A stretch of DNA of 64,000 nt from Rhodococcus coprophilus NBRC 100603 (GCF_001895045.1 NZ_BDAM01000011.1:62001-126000); one strand, 5' to 3'; shown: positions 43,134 through 51,615, counted from the stretch's first letter. Numbers and translations are program-made. Notes: generated by a model not told the origin, from the sequence alone.

Positions 43134-44672
43134 TCATCGACGATGCAGATCACTCGTCGCGGGTCCTTCGAGCAGGGTGCCGTCCGCGGCGAATCGGGAG
43201 GCGTGCAACGGGCAATCCCACGAGGCCTCTGCGTCGTTCCAGCGCAGAATCCCGCCGAGGTGCGGGCAGACCGCCGACACCCGTTGCGTCCGGCCGCCGA
43301 CCGTCGAGACACCCACCGGCCGGCCGCAGTCCCTCACGACTCGCCCCTCGCCCTCCGCAGGCGACGATTCAGGGTCGGTGCGGGTCTCGGCGGTCCACCA
43401 TCCGCGGGCGAGATTGACGCCCACCCCCACGTTGAGCTTCACGGCGCTCGGGACATCGAAAACCTGGGACGGGCTCCACGCCGCGTATGCCGGGGCCCAC
43501 TTCTCCACCTGTGGGTCATGCGCGCCGGTGATCCGGGTCGTCAACAGGTGTGCGGCCGCGACGGCGTTCGTCATGCCCCATTTGCCGTATCCGGTGGCGA
43601 CCCACAACCGCTCGCTCGTCGGGAGCAGCGGGCCCGCGTACGGCAGAGAGTCGAGCGTGCTGTAATCCTGGGCCGACCACTGCGCGACCTGCTTCGCTCC
43701 GGGAAAATGACGTTGGGTCCACGCGACGAGGTCCGCCACCGCAGCGCTGGTCGACCCCTGTTGCCGGCCCACCACGTGGCCGTTGCCGCCGACGAGGAGA
43801 AGGCGCCCACCGTCACGGGCGGAGTCTCCGGCACGAGCCGTCGCGGGCGCGGTGCGGAGTGAGCGGGTCGGGGAGTCCGCCGACAGGTACATGCCGGTCG
43901 GCGGTGGCTCGGGTACCTCGAAGGCGATCGCGTACGAGCGTTCCGGTTCGAGTCGCGCGAAGAACGCGCCGCGATCGAGGATCGGCGTGCCGGTAGCCAG
44001 CACGACGTGTGCGGCGCGCACGCTCCCGGATCCGGTCTCGACGGTGCATCCGGCCTTGTCCGTCTTCACCGAACGGGCCCGAATCCCCGTGAACAGCTCA
44101 CTGTTGGCGGCCCGAACCTCCCGGACGGCAGCGCGGAGCATCGGCATGGGGTCGAACTGCAACTGGTTCGGCACCACGACCGCGGAGGTGACGGGATAGG
44201 GCAACTCGGTCTCGGTCACGAGCCGGGCGGGCAGGCCCGCTGCGAGGCAACTGCGATGCTCCGCCTCCACCGAGCTCACACTCTCGCTGCTCGTCGCGTA
44301 GGTGTAGGCGTCGGCGGTTTCCGTCGGCACATGGTTGTTCCTGCAGAAGTCTGCCACCCACTCCTGCGCTCGGAGGTTGCCGTCCACGTACGCCTGCACG
44401 ACCGGCCGCGAATGCCTCCGCGAGATCTGGGACAGGGCGGTTCCCTGCAGCACGCTCACCTTCGCCGTGGTGTTGCCGGTGGTCACTGCTCCCACGTCGC
44501 GTGCTTCCAGGATTGCGACCCGCTGCCCGGATCTGGCGAGGAGCAGGGCCGTGACGACTCCGGTCAATCCGGCGCCGACGACGACGGTGTCGTAGGCCTC
44601 GCGTCGTTGCGTCCAATCGTCGCCGGGCTCGATGCCGGCCTCGGCGTCGCGTGCAAGCCACAATGAAGTCAC
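43134..44672 (-). CDS. FAD-dependent oxidoreductase fused to a Rieske domain
   Basis: This is a 512-residue protein. The DAO-type FAD domain begins DTVVVGAGLTGVVTALLLARSG, and KWGMTNAVAAAHLL is near its end. After a linker at about 390-430, a C-terminal Rieske [2Fe-2S] domain (about 440-505) carries CPHLGG and CPLHASRF, giving the Cys-His and Cys-His ligand pairs. Such DAO-Rieske fusions are widespread but poorly characterised and often stress-linked. It is divergent from the zinc dehydrogenase, with SigF-type promoters on both strands between them. Confidence 0.9.
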   Translation of the reverse strand: MTSLWLARDAEAGIEPGDDWTQRREAYDTVVVGAGLTGVVTALLLARSGQRVAILEARDVGAVTTGNTTAKVSVLQGTALSQISRRHSRPVVQAYVDGNLRAQEWVADFCRNNHVPTETADAYTYATSSESVSSVEAEHRSCLAAGLPARLVTETELPYPVTSAVVVPNQLQFDPMPMLRAAVREVRAANSELFTGIRARSVKTDKAGCTVETGSGSVRAAHVVLATGTPILDRGAFFARLEPERSYAIAFEVPEPPPTGMYLSADSPTRSLRTAPATARAGDSARDGGRLLLVGGNGHVVGRQQGSTSAAVADLVAWTQRHFPGAKQVAQWSAQDYSTLDSLPYAGPLLPTSERLWVATGYGKWGMTNAVAAAHLLTTRITGAHDPQVEKWAPAYAAWSPSQVFDVPSAVKLNVGVGVNLARGWWTAETRTDPESSPAEGEGRVVRDCGRPVGVSTVGGRTQRVSAVCPHLGGILRWNDAEASWDCPLHASRFAADGTLLEGPATSDLHRR

Positions 44673-44741
44673 GTGCGATCTCCTTCGTTGCTGGAATCAG
44701 GCGGGTGCGTGTCGGCCGGTCCGCGATCTCACCCTCGCCGG

Positions 44742-44765
44742 ATACCCGGATCGGCGAGGTTAACC
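44742..44765 (-). promoter_or_regulatory. SigF-type promoter of the FAD-Rieske gene
   Basis: The minus strand reads GGTT-N14-GGGTAT, with its -35 inside the palindrome GGTTAACC at 44758-44765. That palindrome also supplies the -35 of the divergent promoter. The 14-base spacer is one short of the usual range. Confidence 0.6.
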
Positions 44766-44783
44766 CCGGTAGGTGTCGGGTAG
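44758..44783 (+). promoter_or_regulatory. SigF-type promoter of the zinc alcohol dehydrogenase gene
   Basis: The plus strand reads GGTT-N16-GGGTAG, ending 37 bases before the start codon. It shares its -35 palindrome GGTTAACC with the divergent promoter. Confidence 0.7.
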
Positions 44784-44820
44784 CCGGGAACCACCTGCAA
44801 TCCACAGCGGAGGAGTCCCG

Positions 44821-46002
44821 ATGAAAGCAGTGACATGGCAGGGCCGGCGCAAGGTCAGCGTCGACAATGTCCCGGACGCCAAGATCGAGAAACCGACCGA
44901 CGCCGTCATTCGCATCACGACCACCAACATCTGCGGGTCCGACCTGCATCTGTACGAGGTGCTCGGGGCTTTCATGACGCCCGGCGACATTCTCGGGCAC
45001 GAACCGATGGGGATCGTGGAAGAAGTCGGCGCCGGTGTCACGAACTTGACCCCAGGCGACCGGGTGGTTATCCCGTTCCAGATGTCGTGCGGCAGTTGCT
45101 TCATGTGCGATCACGGGCTCCAGTCCCAGTGCGAGACCACTCAGGTGCGCGAAGAAGGCAGCGGCGCAGCACTTTTCGGTTACTCCAAGCTGTACGGCAG
45201 TGTGCCGGGAGGCCAGGCCGAGTATCTTCGGGTGCCGCTCGCCGACTCGACCCACATCAAGGTGCCCGAAGGCCCGGCGGACGACCGATTCTCCTATCTC
45301 TCCGACGTCCTGCCCACCGCCTGGCAGGCAGTGGAGTACGCGGAGATCCCGGACGGCGGCACGGTGGCGGTGCTCGGACTCGGGCCGATCGGCGAGATGG
45401 CCGGGCGCATCGCAATGCACCGTGGTGCCCGCGTGATCGCAGTCGATCTCGTGCCCGAAAGGCTTGCGCGGGCCTCTGCGCGCGGAATGGAGACGATCGA
45501 TCTCCGCGAGGCCGGTGGCGATCTCGGCGACATCGTTCGCGACCGCACCGACGGGCGCGGGGCCGATTCGGTCATCGATGCGGTGGGGATGGAAGCGCAC
45601 GGATCACCCATCGCCAAGTTCGCTCAGACCGCGGCAGGCTTCCTGCCGTCGGTGGTCGCCGAACCTGTCATGGAAAGGGCCGGAGTCGACAGGCTCCACG
45701 CGTTGTACACGGCCATCGATATCGTGCGACGAGGCGGCACGATCTCGCTGAGCGGCGTATACGGCGGGATGGCCGACCCCATGCCGATGATGACGATGTT
45801 CGACAAGCAGATCCGTCTGCGGATGGGGCAGGCGAACGTACTGCACTGGGTGCCGCAGATCCTTCCACTGCTGACCGACGACGATCCGCTCGGCGTGGAC
45901 ACCTTCGCCACCCATCGGCTGTCTCTGGACGACGCACCGCACGCCTACGAGATCTTTCAGAAGAAACAGGACGGTGCCATCAAGATCGCTCTGCGCCCCT
46001 GA
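44821..46002 (+). CDS. Zinc-dependent alcohol dehydrogenase (glutathione-independent FDH-like)
   Basis: This is a 393-residue medium-chain dehydrogenase. The catalytic zinc ligands are Cys in NICGSDLHLYE (about 39) and HEPMG (about 61). The structural zinc loop has CGSCFMCDHGLQSQC. The NAD motif is GLGPIGEMAGRIA. The subfamily resembles glutathione-independent formaldehyde dehydrogenase, but the true substrate is unknown. I chose the ATG at 44821 because MKAVTWQG is the standard family start and GGAGGAG precedes it. Confidence 0.92.
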   Translation: MKAVTWQGRRKVSVDNVPDAKIEKPTDAVIRITTTNICGSDLHLYEVLGAFMTPGDILGHEPMGIVEEVGAGVTNLTPGDRVVIPFQMSCGSCFMCDHGLQSQCETTQVREEGSGAALFGYSKLYGSVPGGQAEYLRVPLADSTHIKVPEGPADDRFSYLSDVLPTAWQAVEYAEIPDGGTVAVLGLGPIGEMAGRIAMHRGARVIAVDLVPERLARASARGMETIDLREAGGDLGDIVRDRTDGRGADSVIDAVGMEAHGSPIAKFAQTAAGFLPSVVAEPVMERAGVDRLHALYTAIDIVRRGGTISLSGVYGGMADPMPMMTMFDKQIRLRMGQANVLHWVPQILPLLTDDDPLGVDTFATHRLSLDDAPHAYEIFQKKQDGAIKIALRP

Positions 46003-46023
46003 TCGCTTCTCCTCGGACGAAAA

Positions 46024-46057
46024 CGCGCCCCACGTCGAGCAAGACGTGGGGCGCGTC
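46024..46057. terminator. Bidirectional terminator between the dehydrogenase gene and surE
   Basis: A perfect 14-bp stem, ACGCGCCCCACGTC with its complement at 46044-46057, has a 6-base loop. It is preceded by AAAA and lies between convergent genes. Confidence 0.85.
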
Positions 46058-46074
46058 CGAGTTTCCGGGCGGAC

Positions 46075-46884
46075 TCAGGAAACGGTTTCACCGTCCCGGG
46101 AGAATTCGAGGCCGCCGAGGTCGGACCCCGCCACCTCGAACGGCATCTGCAGGACGGTCGCGGTGGCCCATCCCCGGCTCAGCAACACCGCGTCGGTGTC
46201 GTCGGGACCGTGGATGTCGATCGATCGGAACGACACCGTCACGGTGCGCGTGCCGTCGTCCTCCTCGTTGTCGTCGTAATCCTCGTCCGATTCGGTGATC
46301 TCGGCCTGCACCGCACCGAATTCGGCCAGCGACGCGGCGCGCAGCCCCAGCAGGTCGTCGACAGGAACATCGGGAATGTTCACGTTGAGGACCTCGCCGG
46401 GTTCGAGGTGCTCCATCGCCCACCGCACGGCACGCTCCGCGACGTGCTCGGCAGTTTCCCACCCCGAGCTACCGAGTCCGTTGAGCGACAAAGCCACCGA
46501 ACGCACGCCGTGGGCGGACGCTGTGAGGGCCGCGCCGACGGTCCCGGAATGAAGGATCGCGCGGCCGGTGTTGGGTCCGAGGTTGATCCCGGACAACACG
46601 ATGTCCGGAGTCTCGCCGAAAGCGCCGTACGACGCGACGAAAGTGATCAGCGCGGGCGACCCGTGGACAGCGAGAACTTCCACGTCGGGCAGCCCCGCGA
46701 TGGACCGGCGGGAGACCTCGAGTCTCCCGTCGTCCTCGAGCGCCGTCAACGATGCGCTCGCGCCGCTCCGCTCGATGTGGGGTGCGGCGACCCGGACGTC
46801 CAATCCGGCCTCGACAGCCACCCGGGCCAGGGCGGCCAATCCAGGGCTGTCGACCCCATCGTCGTTGACGATCAGCGCCTTCAT
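46075..46884 (-). CDS. surE: 5'/3'-nucleotidase SurE
   Basis: This 269-residue metal-dependent nucleotidase acts in stress survival. ALIVNDDGVDSPG carries the metal Asp pair (8 and 9). SGASASLT and SGINLGPNTGRAILHSGTVGAA are the active-site loops. It has an acidic insertion near residue 210 (ESDEDYDDNEEDDG). The start ATG overlaps the kinase stop by four bases, so the two are coupled. Substrate range is broad in the family. Confidence 0.93.
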   Translation of the reverse strand: MKALIVNDDGVDSPGLAALARVAVEAGLDVRVAAPHIERSGASASLTALEDDGRLEVSRRSIAGLPDVEVLAVHGSPALITFVASYGAFGETPDIVLSGINLGPNTGRAILHSGTVGAALTASAHGVRSVALSLNGLGSSGWETAEHVAERAVRWAMEHLEPGEVLNVNIPDVPVDDLLGLRAASLAEFGAVQAEITESDEDYDDNEEDDGTRTVTVSFRSIDIHGPDDTDAVLLSRGWATATVLQMPFEVAGSDLGGLEFSRDGETVS

Positions 46885-47861
46885 GCGTGATCCTTCTCCA
46901 GCCGTCGAACCTGCACGTTTTCGGTCATCTTCTCGATGGCCTCCCGCTGGCCCGTGGCCAGTCCTCGCCGGGTGACATTCACTGCGCCCGCAGCCGCACC
47001 GAGCCTGAGAGCGTCCTCGAAATCGAGACCCTTCGCATAGGCCGCGGCGAGACCCGCGGTCATCGAGTCGCCGGCGCCGCGGTGGTCCACCGACTGCACG
47101 GGCGGCGTCTCCACCTCCCAGACCACCCCGTCGTGCAGTGCAATCGCAGGATCGGCGGCACGCGAGATCACGACGCTCCGGGCGCCCTCCTTGTGAAGCG
47201 AATGCATGGCGGCGATGAGATCGTCGAGATCGTCCGACGCGGCGCGGCCGTCCTCGATGAGGTCTTCGTGACTCACCTTCAGCAGTGCGACCCCGCCCTC
47301 GAGTGCGGCACCGAGTGTGGGACCCGAAAGATCGGCGACGACAGGCACGTTCAGAGCACTGAGGTCGGCGCACAGTCGCATGTAGACGTCGGTGGGTACC
47401 GCATCGTCACAGTGCGGCCCGCCGAGCACGGCCACGTCGGCCGACATGCCTGCCCCGAGCGACGCGCTGAACAGATCGTCGATCTCGTGGCGGCTGAGAG
47501 TGGGAGGCGAGATATCCACAACCGCTTCGCGTTCCCCTTCACGGCGGTCGTGGACGTACGAACCGTTGTCGGAGGCCGAGGCGACCGGGTGCACCGTGAT
47601 GCCTTCACGGTTGATGAGATCGACGAGGATTCCCCCGGACTCGCCGCCGAAGGGACCGCACAGGTGCACATCCATTCCCAGGATGGACGCCATTCGCCCG
47701 ATCCAGAAGCCCTGTCCGCCAGGATGCACGTGCAATTCGGCGGTGCCGTTCGGCGCCTGTTCGATGGTGACGGTGAGGAGGGGTGAGGGAGCGAACACGA
47801 AAGCGTTTGCTCGGGGTCGTGAGTCGTCGGAGATGGTGCGTTCGTTCCTGTCTGCGGGCAT
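46881..47861 (-). CDS. PfkB-family carbohydrate kinase (phosphofructokinase-like)
   Basis: This is a 326-residue ribokinase-fold enzyme. The N-terminal sugar lid includes HPGGQGFWIGRMASILG. The C-terminal PfkB signature is VDHRGAGDSMTAGLAAAYA, with the catalytic Asp in GAGD (about 270). It is nearest to 1-phosphofructokinase or tagatose-6-phosphate kinase in motif spacing, but the sugar is not certain. The ATG at 47861 lies 9 bases from a SigF-type -10 element, so the message may be nearly leaderless. Confidence 0.87.
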   Translation of the reverse strand: MPADRNERTISDDSRPRANAFVFAPSPLLTVTIEQAPNGTAELHVHPGGQGFWIGRMASILGMDVHLCGPFGGESGGILVDLINREGITVHPVASASDNGSYVHDRREGEREAVVDISPPTLSRHEIDDLFSASLGAGMSADVAVLGGPHCDDAVPTDVYMRLCADLSALNVPVVADLSGPTLGAALEGGVALLKVSHEDLIEDGRAASDDLDDLIAAMHSLHKEGARSVVISRAADPAIALHDGVVWEVETPPVQSVDHRGAGDSMTAGLAAAYAKGLDFEDALRLGAAAGAVNVTRRGLATGQREAIEKMTENVQVRRLEKDHA

Positions 47862-47870
47862 GCCGGTCAG

Positions 47871-47896
47871 GTACCCTTCCCGTCCTCGTCTCACAC
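47871..47896 (-). promoter_or_regulatory. SigF-like promoter of the kinase-surE operon (weak -35)
   Basis: The minus strand reads GTGT-N16-GGGTAC. The -10 matches well; the -35 has one change from GTTT. The predicted start of transcription lies about 3 bases before the ATG. Confidence 0.5.
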
Positions 47897-47914
47897 CCGC
47901 AAAATCGACAGCCG

Positions 47915-47940
47915 GTGTGGGGCGCAGCGGTGGCGGGTAT
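47915..47940 (+). promoter_or_regulatory. SigF-like promoter of the SRPBCC-oxidase operon
   Basis: The plus strand reads GTGT-N16-GGGTAT, with a perfect -10. It is 53 bases before the ATG at 47994 and back to back with the kinase promoter. Confidence 0.6.
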
Positions 47941-47993
47941 GACCTCAGGCAGAAACCGGATCCGGGTCCACGCACGAGGAGGGGAGCCGCGCG

Positions 47994-48452
47994 ATGACCA
48001 GAGTCGCCCGCAAGCAGACGAGTGCGCCGCCGAGCCGGGTCTGGGAAGTCCTGGCGGACGGGTGGAACTATGCGACCTGGGTCGTCGGTGCCTCCCGGAT
48101 CCGCAAGGTCGATGCGGCATGGCCGGCGGAAGGCAGCCGCATCCACCATTCGGTCGGCTTGTGGCCCGCCTTGCTCGACGACCGCACCGCGGTACTCGCC
48201 GCGACGCCCGACCGCAGACTCGTTCTGCGTGCTCGCGCGTGGCTCTTCGGGCAGGCCGAGATCGAGCTGAGGATCGAACCCGCGCCGGGCGGGGGTTCCA
48301 CGGTGACGATGTCCGAGCACGTGGTGACGGGGCTGCCGAGTCTTCTTCCCGACTTCGTTCAGGAACAGGCCGTGTGGCCGAGAAACCAGGAGTGCCTCTC
48401 GCGCCTGGCCCTGCTCGCGGAACGTGCGACTCCTGACGGACCGGCTGCATGA
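47994..48452 (+). CDS. SRPBCC-family (START-like) protein
   Basis: This is a 152-residue polyketide_cyc2-type protein. SAPPSRVWEVLADGWNYATWVVGASRIRKVD is the family start, and the C-terminal helix is EQAVWPRNQECLSRLALLAE. These proteins have a hydrophobic cavity for lipids or ring compounds. It is coupled by ATGA to a CrtI-like oxidase gene, so it may present or protect that enzyme's substrate. GAGGAGGGGA precedes the ATG. Confidence 0.88.
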   Translation: MTRVARKQTSAPPSRVWEVLADGWNYATWVVGASRIRKVDAAWPAEGSRIHHSVGLWPALLDDRTAVLAATPDRRLVLRARAWLFGQAEIELRIEPAPGGGSTVTMSEHVVTGLPSLLPDFVQEQAVWPRNQECLSRLALLAERATPDGPAA

Positions 48453-50038
48453 CCGCGGAAACGGTCGACGCCGTCGTCATCGGTGCCGGCCCCAACGGGC
48501 TCACGGGCGCCGCGGCACTCGCCGATGCGGGCTGGGATGTCCTCGTGCTCGAGGAACAGCCGGAACCCGGTGGAGCCGTGCGAAGCGCCGAACTCTACCC
48601 GGGATTCCGGGCCGACTTATTCAGCGCGTTCTATCCGCTGGGGGCGGTCTCCCCGGCTTTCGCCGCTCTCGACCTCGAATCCCACGGTCTGCAGTGGAGC
48701 CGGTCGCCGAACTCGTTCGGCCATCCTCTCGGGCCCGCCGACGAGGACGCGGTGGTGGTCGCACGTGAGGCGGCGGACACCGCAGCCGATCTCGAGCGGC
48801 GCTGCGCGGGGGACGGAGAAGCGTGGACGAAACTCGTCGACCAGTGGAACGAGGTGCGCAGCGCACTGCTGCAACTGCTGCTTTCCCCGTTTCCGCCGGT
48901 TCGGGGTTCCGCGTCGCTGCTGCGCGCACTGGGACCGGCAGAAGCGCTCCGGTTCGCCCGGATGCTGGCACTTCCCGTCAGGCGGATGAGCGAAGAACTG
49001 TTCGGCGGAGAAGCCGCTCGGCTCCTCCTGCTCGGCAACGCCATGCACTCCGACATCCCGCCCGACGCCCCGGGTAGTGGCGTGATGGGGTACATCTTGA
49101 CGATGCTCGCCCAGGACGTGGGTTTTCCGTCTCCGGTCGGCGGTGCGAGCGCGCTCACCGACGCGTTGGTGCGCCGCGGCGAGCATGCCGGAATGCAGGT
49201 GCGGTGCGGCAGCAGGGTCACCGCGGTCGACGTCGAAGACGGCAGCGCGGTAGCGGTTTGCACCGCGAGCGGGGAGCGGATCAAGGTTCGCCGGGCCGTC
49301 CTCGCGGACGTTTCGGCACCCGCGTTGTACGGGACGCTGCTCGCCGACTCCGCAGCCGCCGACCGCGCGCGCGACGACCTGCGCGGATTCGAATGGGACA
49401 CGCCGGTGGTCAAGGTGAACTACGCGCTCGGCAGTCCGGTTCCGTGGCGCTCGCCGTCGTTGTCCCGGACCGGCACCGTCCACGTCGGTGCCGACACGAA
49501 TGCGATGGCCCGGTGGTCCGCCGAACTGTCGACGGGGGTGATCCCGGAATCGCCGTTTCTGTTGTTCGGGCAGATGACCACCACCGATCCCACGAGATCA
49601 CCCGCCGGTACCGAAAGTGCTTGGGCGTACACCCATCTGCCCCGGGGTATCACCGACGACGAGTCGGCCGACGTTCTCGCGGAGAGGGTCGACGCCCAGC
49701 TCGAGGCGTATGCGCCCGGTTTCCGGGACACGGTTCTCGATCGGGCCGTGCAGCGTCCCTCGGATCTCGAATCGGCCGACGCAAACCTCGTCGGCGGCGC
49801 GGTCAACGGTGGCACCGCCCAGATCCACCAGCAGTTGTTCCTACGACCGGCACCCGGGCTCGGAGGTTCACGAACTCCGGTGGGAAAGCTGTATCTCGCC
49901 AGTGCGGGGACACACCCCGGCGGAGGTGTCCACGGAATGTGCGGCTGGAACGCCGCCGCCGCCGCACTCCAGGACCAGAAGAGGACGGGCCCGCTGCGTC
50001 GCGGTCTCCACACCTTGGGCCGCCGGGTGATGTCATGA
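48449..50038 (+). CDS. CrtI-like FAD-dependent oxidoreductase/desaturase
   Basis: This 529-residue flavoprotein of the phytoene-desaturase-like amine oxidase group has the N-terminal DAVVIGAGPNGLTGAAALADAGWDVLVLE and the C-terminal GGGVHGMCGWNAAAAAL that closes the FAD site. Such NAD(P)/FAD proteins are often annotated as carotenoid enzymes, but no other carotenoid gene is here. Pairing with an SRPBCC protein suggests a hydrophobic substrate. The start overlaps the upstream stop by four bases. Confidence 0.87.
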   Translation: MTAETVDAVVIGAGPNGLTGAAALADAGWDVLVLEEQPEPGGAVRSAELYPGFRADLFSAFYPLGAVSPAFAALDLESHGLQWSRSPNSFGHPLGPADEDAVVVAREAADTAADLERRCAGDGEAWTKLVDQWNEVRSALLQLLLSPFPPVRGSASLLRALGPAEALRFARMLALPVRRMSEELFGGEAARLLLLGNAMHSDIPPDAPGSGVMGYILTMLAQDVGFPSPVGGASALTDALVRRGEHAGMQVRCGSRVTAVDVEDGSAVAVCTASGERIKVRRAVLADVSAPALYGTLLADSAAADRARDDLRGFEWDTPVVKVNYALGSPVPWRSPSLSRTGTVHVGADTNAMARWSAELSTGVIPESPFLLFGQMTTTDPTRSPAGTESAWAYTHLPRGITDDESADVLAERVDAQLEAYAPGFRDTVLDRAVQRPSDLESADANLVGGAVNGGTAQIHQQLFLRPAPGLGGSRTPVGKLYLASAGTHPGGGVHGMCGWNAAAAALQDQKRTGPLRRGLHTLGRRVMS

Positions 50039-50065
50039 CGAAGTCGCGCGCTGCGTAAACACCAG

Positions 50066-50091
50066 GTTTCGCGGGGCGAAGTGCCGGGTAC
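50066..50091 (+). promoter_or_regulatory. SigF-type promoter upstream of the methyltransferase-CDGSH operon
   Basis: The plus strand reads GTTT-N16-GGGTAC. The -10 ends 8 bases before an ATG at 50100 that opens a 41-codon frame, and 141 bases before the methyltransferase GTG. Confidence 0.7.
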
Positions 50092-50099
50092 TCGCGCCC

Positions 50100-50225
50100 A
50101 TGACCGAAGACCCGGCCGGCGGACCCTCGTGGTCGATGTCGTCGGGAAGGTGCGCCTCAGCACGGTCGGCTCAGGCATTGGCTGCTGCGGGGTCGCGGAC
50201 TCCCGCACATGGAACTCCGGGGTGA
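50100..50225 (+). CDS. Candidate leaderless 41-residue ORF
   Basis: The ATG at 50100 lies about 2 bases after the predicted SigF transcription start. It opens MTEDPAGGPSWSMSSGR and ends PAHGTPG before TGA at 50223-50225. The composition is low-complexity (Ser, Ala, Gly) and no family is recognised. Its stop falls 7 bases before the methyltransferase GTG at 50233, so it could act as a coupled leader peptide. It may equally be chance. Confidence 0.3.
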   Translation: MTEDPAGGPSWSMSSGRCASARSAQALAAAGSRTPAHGTPG

Positions 50226-50232
50226 TGTAACC

Positions 50233-50907
50233 GTGACCACTTCTCCAGTTCTGGACCGGCCGAATACGCCACGTGTGTGGCGCCTTCCCGGTGTATACCG
50301 TCCACAAGAGGATTCGTTCCTGCTGGCTCGGGCACTCCACGACGCCGGAGGAGCACAGGACGCGAAGGTACTCGACTTCTGTACCGGGAGCGGTTTTCTC
50401 GCGATCACGGCCGCCAAGGCCGGAGCCGGTGCGGTAACCGCACTCGACATCTCCCGGAGGGCTGTTCTCACCGCCCGGGCCAATGCTCTCTCACGTCGGC
50501 TGCCGATCTCGGTGCTTCGCGGAAGTCTGGACAAGGCTGTGGAGCACGGACCCTTCGATGTCGTTCTGTCCAATCCTCCGTACGTGCCGGTGGACGGCGA
50601 AGGCAAGGACCCCCGTTGGGATGCCGGCCCGGACGGACGATCCGTTCTGGACCCGCTCTGCGATTCCTTGCCGACGCTCTTGTCTCCCGACGGCTTCGCG
50701 CTGCTCGTGCACTCGGAATTCACCGGCGTCGAAGAGACTTTGGAGCGCGTGCAAGCCGCCGGACTCGCGGGCTCGGTCGTCGCGCGTGAACGAATCCCGT
50801 TCGGCCCGGTACTGCAGCGCCGTCTGAGTTATCTGCAAGAAGTCGAACTCGCGGAACGCGGTGTCGACAGCGAAGAGGTGGTGGTCATCCGTGCAGCCCG
50901 GATCTGA
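50233..50907 (+). CDS. HemK-like SAM-dependent methyltransferase
   Basis: This is a 224-residue class I methyltransferase. The SAM motif is VLDFCTGSGFLAITAA and the catalytic NPPY motif is in DVVLSNPPYVPVDG, as in N5-glutamine and HemK2-type enzymes. The substrate could be a protein, but short members like this are not proven release-factor enzymes. I prefer the GTG at 50233 because GGTGAT lies 7-8 bases upstream; an ATG at 50209 would add eight residues. The 3' end overlaps the CDGSH gene. Confidence 0.85.
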   Translation: MTTSPVLDRPNTPRVWRLPGVYRPQEDSFLLARALHDAGGAQDAKVLDFCTGSGFLAITAAKAGAGAVTALDISRRAVLTARANALSRRLPISVLRGSLDKAVEHGPFDVVLSNPPYVPVDGEGKDPRWDAGPDGRSVLDPLCDSLPTLLSPDGFALLVHSEFTGVEETLERVQAAGLAGSVVARERIPFGPVLQRRLSYLQEVELAERGVDSEEVVVIRAARI

Positions 50908-51133
50908 GGGCGGTCGTCGCGTAGTGCACGCGACCACCGGCAACGCGGAAGACGTCACGGTCGTCCGCAAGGTGAAAGGGGGGCCGATGCTCGTCAACGG
51001 CCCGGTCCGGATCCTGACGGACGACGGCGCCGAGACGGAATCGGACCGCTTCGTGGTCGCGGTGTGCCGGTGCCGGCGCAGCGCGCTGTACCCGTTGTGC
51101 GACACCAGTCATCGGCGTCCCGCCCGAGGCTGA
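50891..51133 (+). CDS. CDGSH-type iron-sulfur protein
   Basis: This is an 80-residue protein. The cluster motif CRCRRSALYPLCDTSH has the three Cys and one His that hold a [2Fe-2S] cluster in mitoNEET-like proteins, with Thr in place of the Gly of CDGSH. The upstream beta segment (GPMLVNGPVRILTDDG) is the usual fold. It overlaps the methyltransferase gene by 17 bases. In actinobacteria such genes often lie near the diiron protein family encoded at 54087-55127. The role is probably redox sensing or electron transfer under stress. Confidence 0.88.
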   Translation: MQPGSEGGRRVVHATTGNAEDVTVVRKVKGGPMLVNGPVRILTDDGAETESDRFVVAVCRCRRSALYPLCDTSHRRPARG

Positions 51134-51247
51134 TACTCGCGTTCCGACGCTGACCGCGAGCTCTGGAAGTCTGTTGCCGGAGTAGTCGGGGTCTTCGGCG
51201 TCGTGCGCGGTGGTGCGAGGAGCTTTCACGCTGTTCCGATACCCGGA

Positions 51248-51293
51248 AACAGCAGAAAGTCCGGACGCCGCAGCGTCCGGACTTTCTGCTGTT
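51248..51293. terminator. Bidirectional terminator after the CDGSH gene
   Basis: A perfect 20-bp stem (51248-51267 with 51274-51293) has a 6-base loop. The core is AAAGTCCGGACG. It lies between convergent genes. Confidence 0.88.
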
Positions 51294-51300
51294 CTGAAGG

Positions 51301-51456
51301 TCAGTACCAGTGGGCGCGACCACCGACGGCCTTGCCGGATGCTCCCAGGATCGCCATGATGACGCCGATCACCAGAAGGATGACACCCAGTGTCGTCAGG
51401 ATCGAGATGCCGGTGAAGAATCCGACTACGAGAAGAATCAGGCCCAGAACAATCAT
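51301..51456 (-). CDS. DUF6131-like small membrane protein
   Basis: This is a 51-residue protein. Two hydrophobic helices (MIVLGLILLVVGFFTGI and TLGVILLVIGVIMAILG) are followed by the basic tail GGRAHWY. This pattern is typical of DUF6131 proteins in actinobacteria, which have no known function. A near-perfect SigF promoter lies 56-80 bases upstream. The start is the ATG at 51456. Confidence 0.82.
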   Translation of the reverse strand: MIVLGLILLVVGFFTGISILTTLGVILLVIGVIMAILGASGKAVGGRAHWY

Positions 51457-51511
51457 TGCGTCCACCTCGCTGTCTTGTCCGATGCCGAGCGGCTCCGGAT
51501 CCAAGTCCTGA

Positions 51512-51536
51512 ATACCCGGATTGTCCGCATCGAAAC
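51512..51536 (-). promoter_or_regulatory. SigF promoter of the DUF6131 gene
   Basis: The minus strand reads GTTT-N15-GGGTAT, a full match to the core SigF consensus and the best in the window. Confidence 0.8.
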
Positions 51537-51615
51537 ACACGAGGAAAAAAATTTCTCGAGTCGTTCCTCCGAGGGTGATCGACGTCCCGGAGCATCGCGT
51601 TCCCGCTCGTCCAGG

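Noticed and set aside
48617-49483. 288-codon minus-strand frame inside the CrtI-like gene
   Set aside because: It is antisense to a gene with full family motifs; composition and lack of motifs mark it as a shadow.
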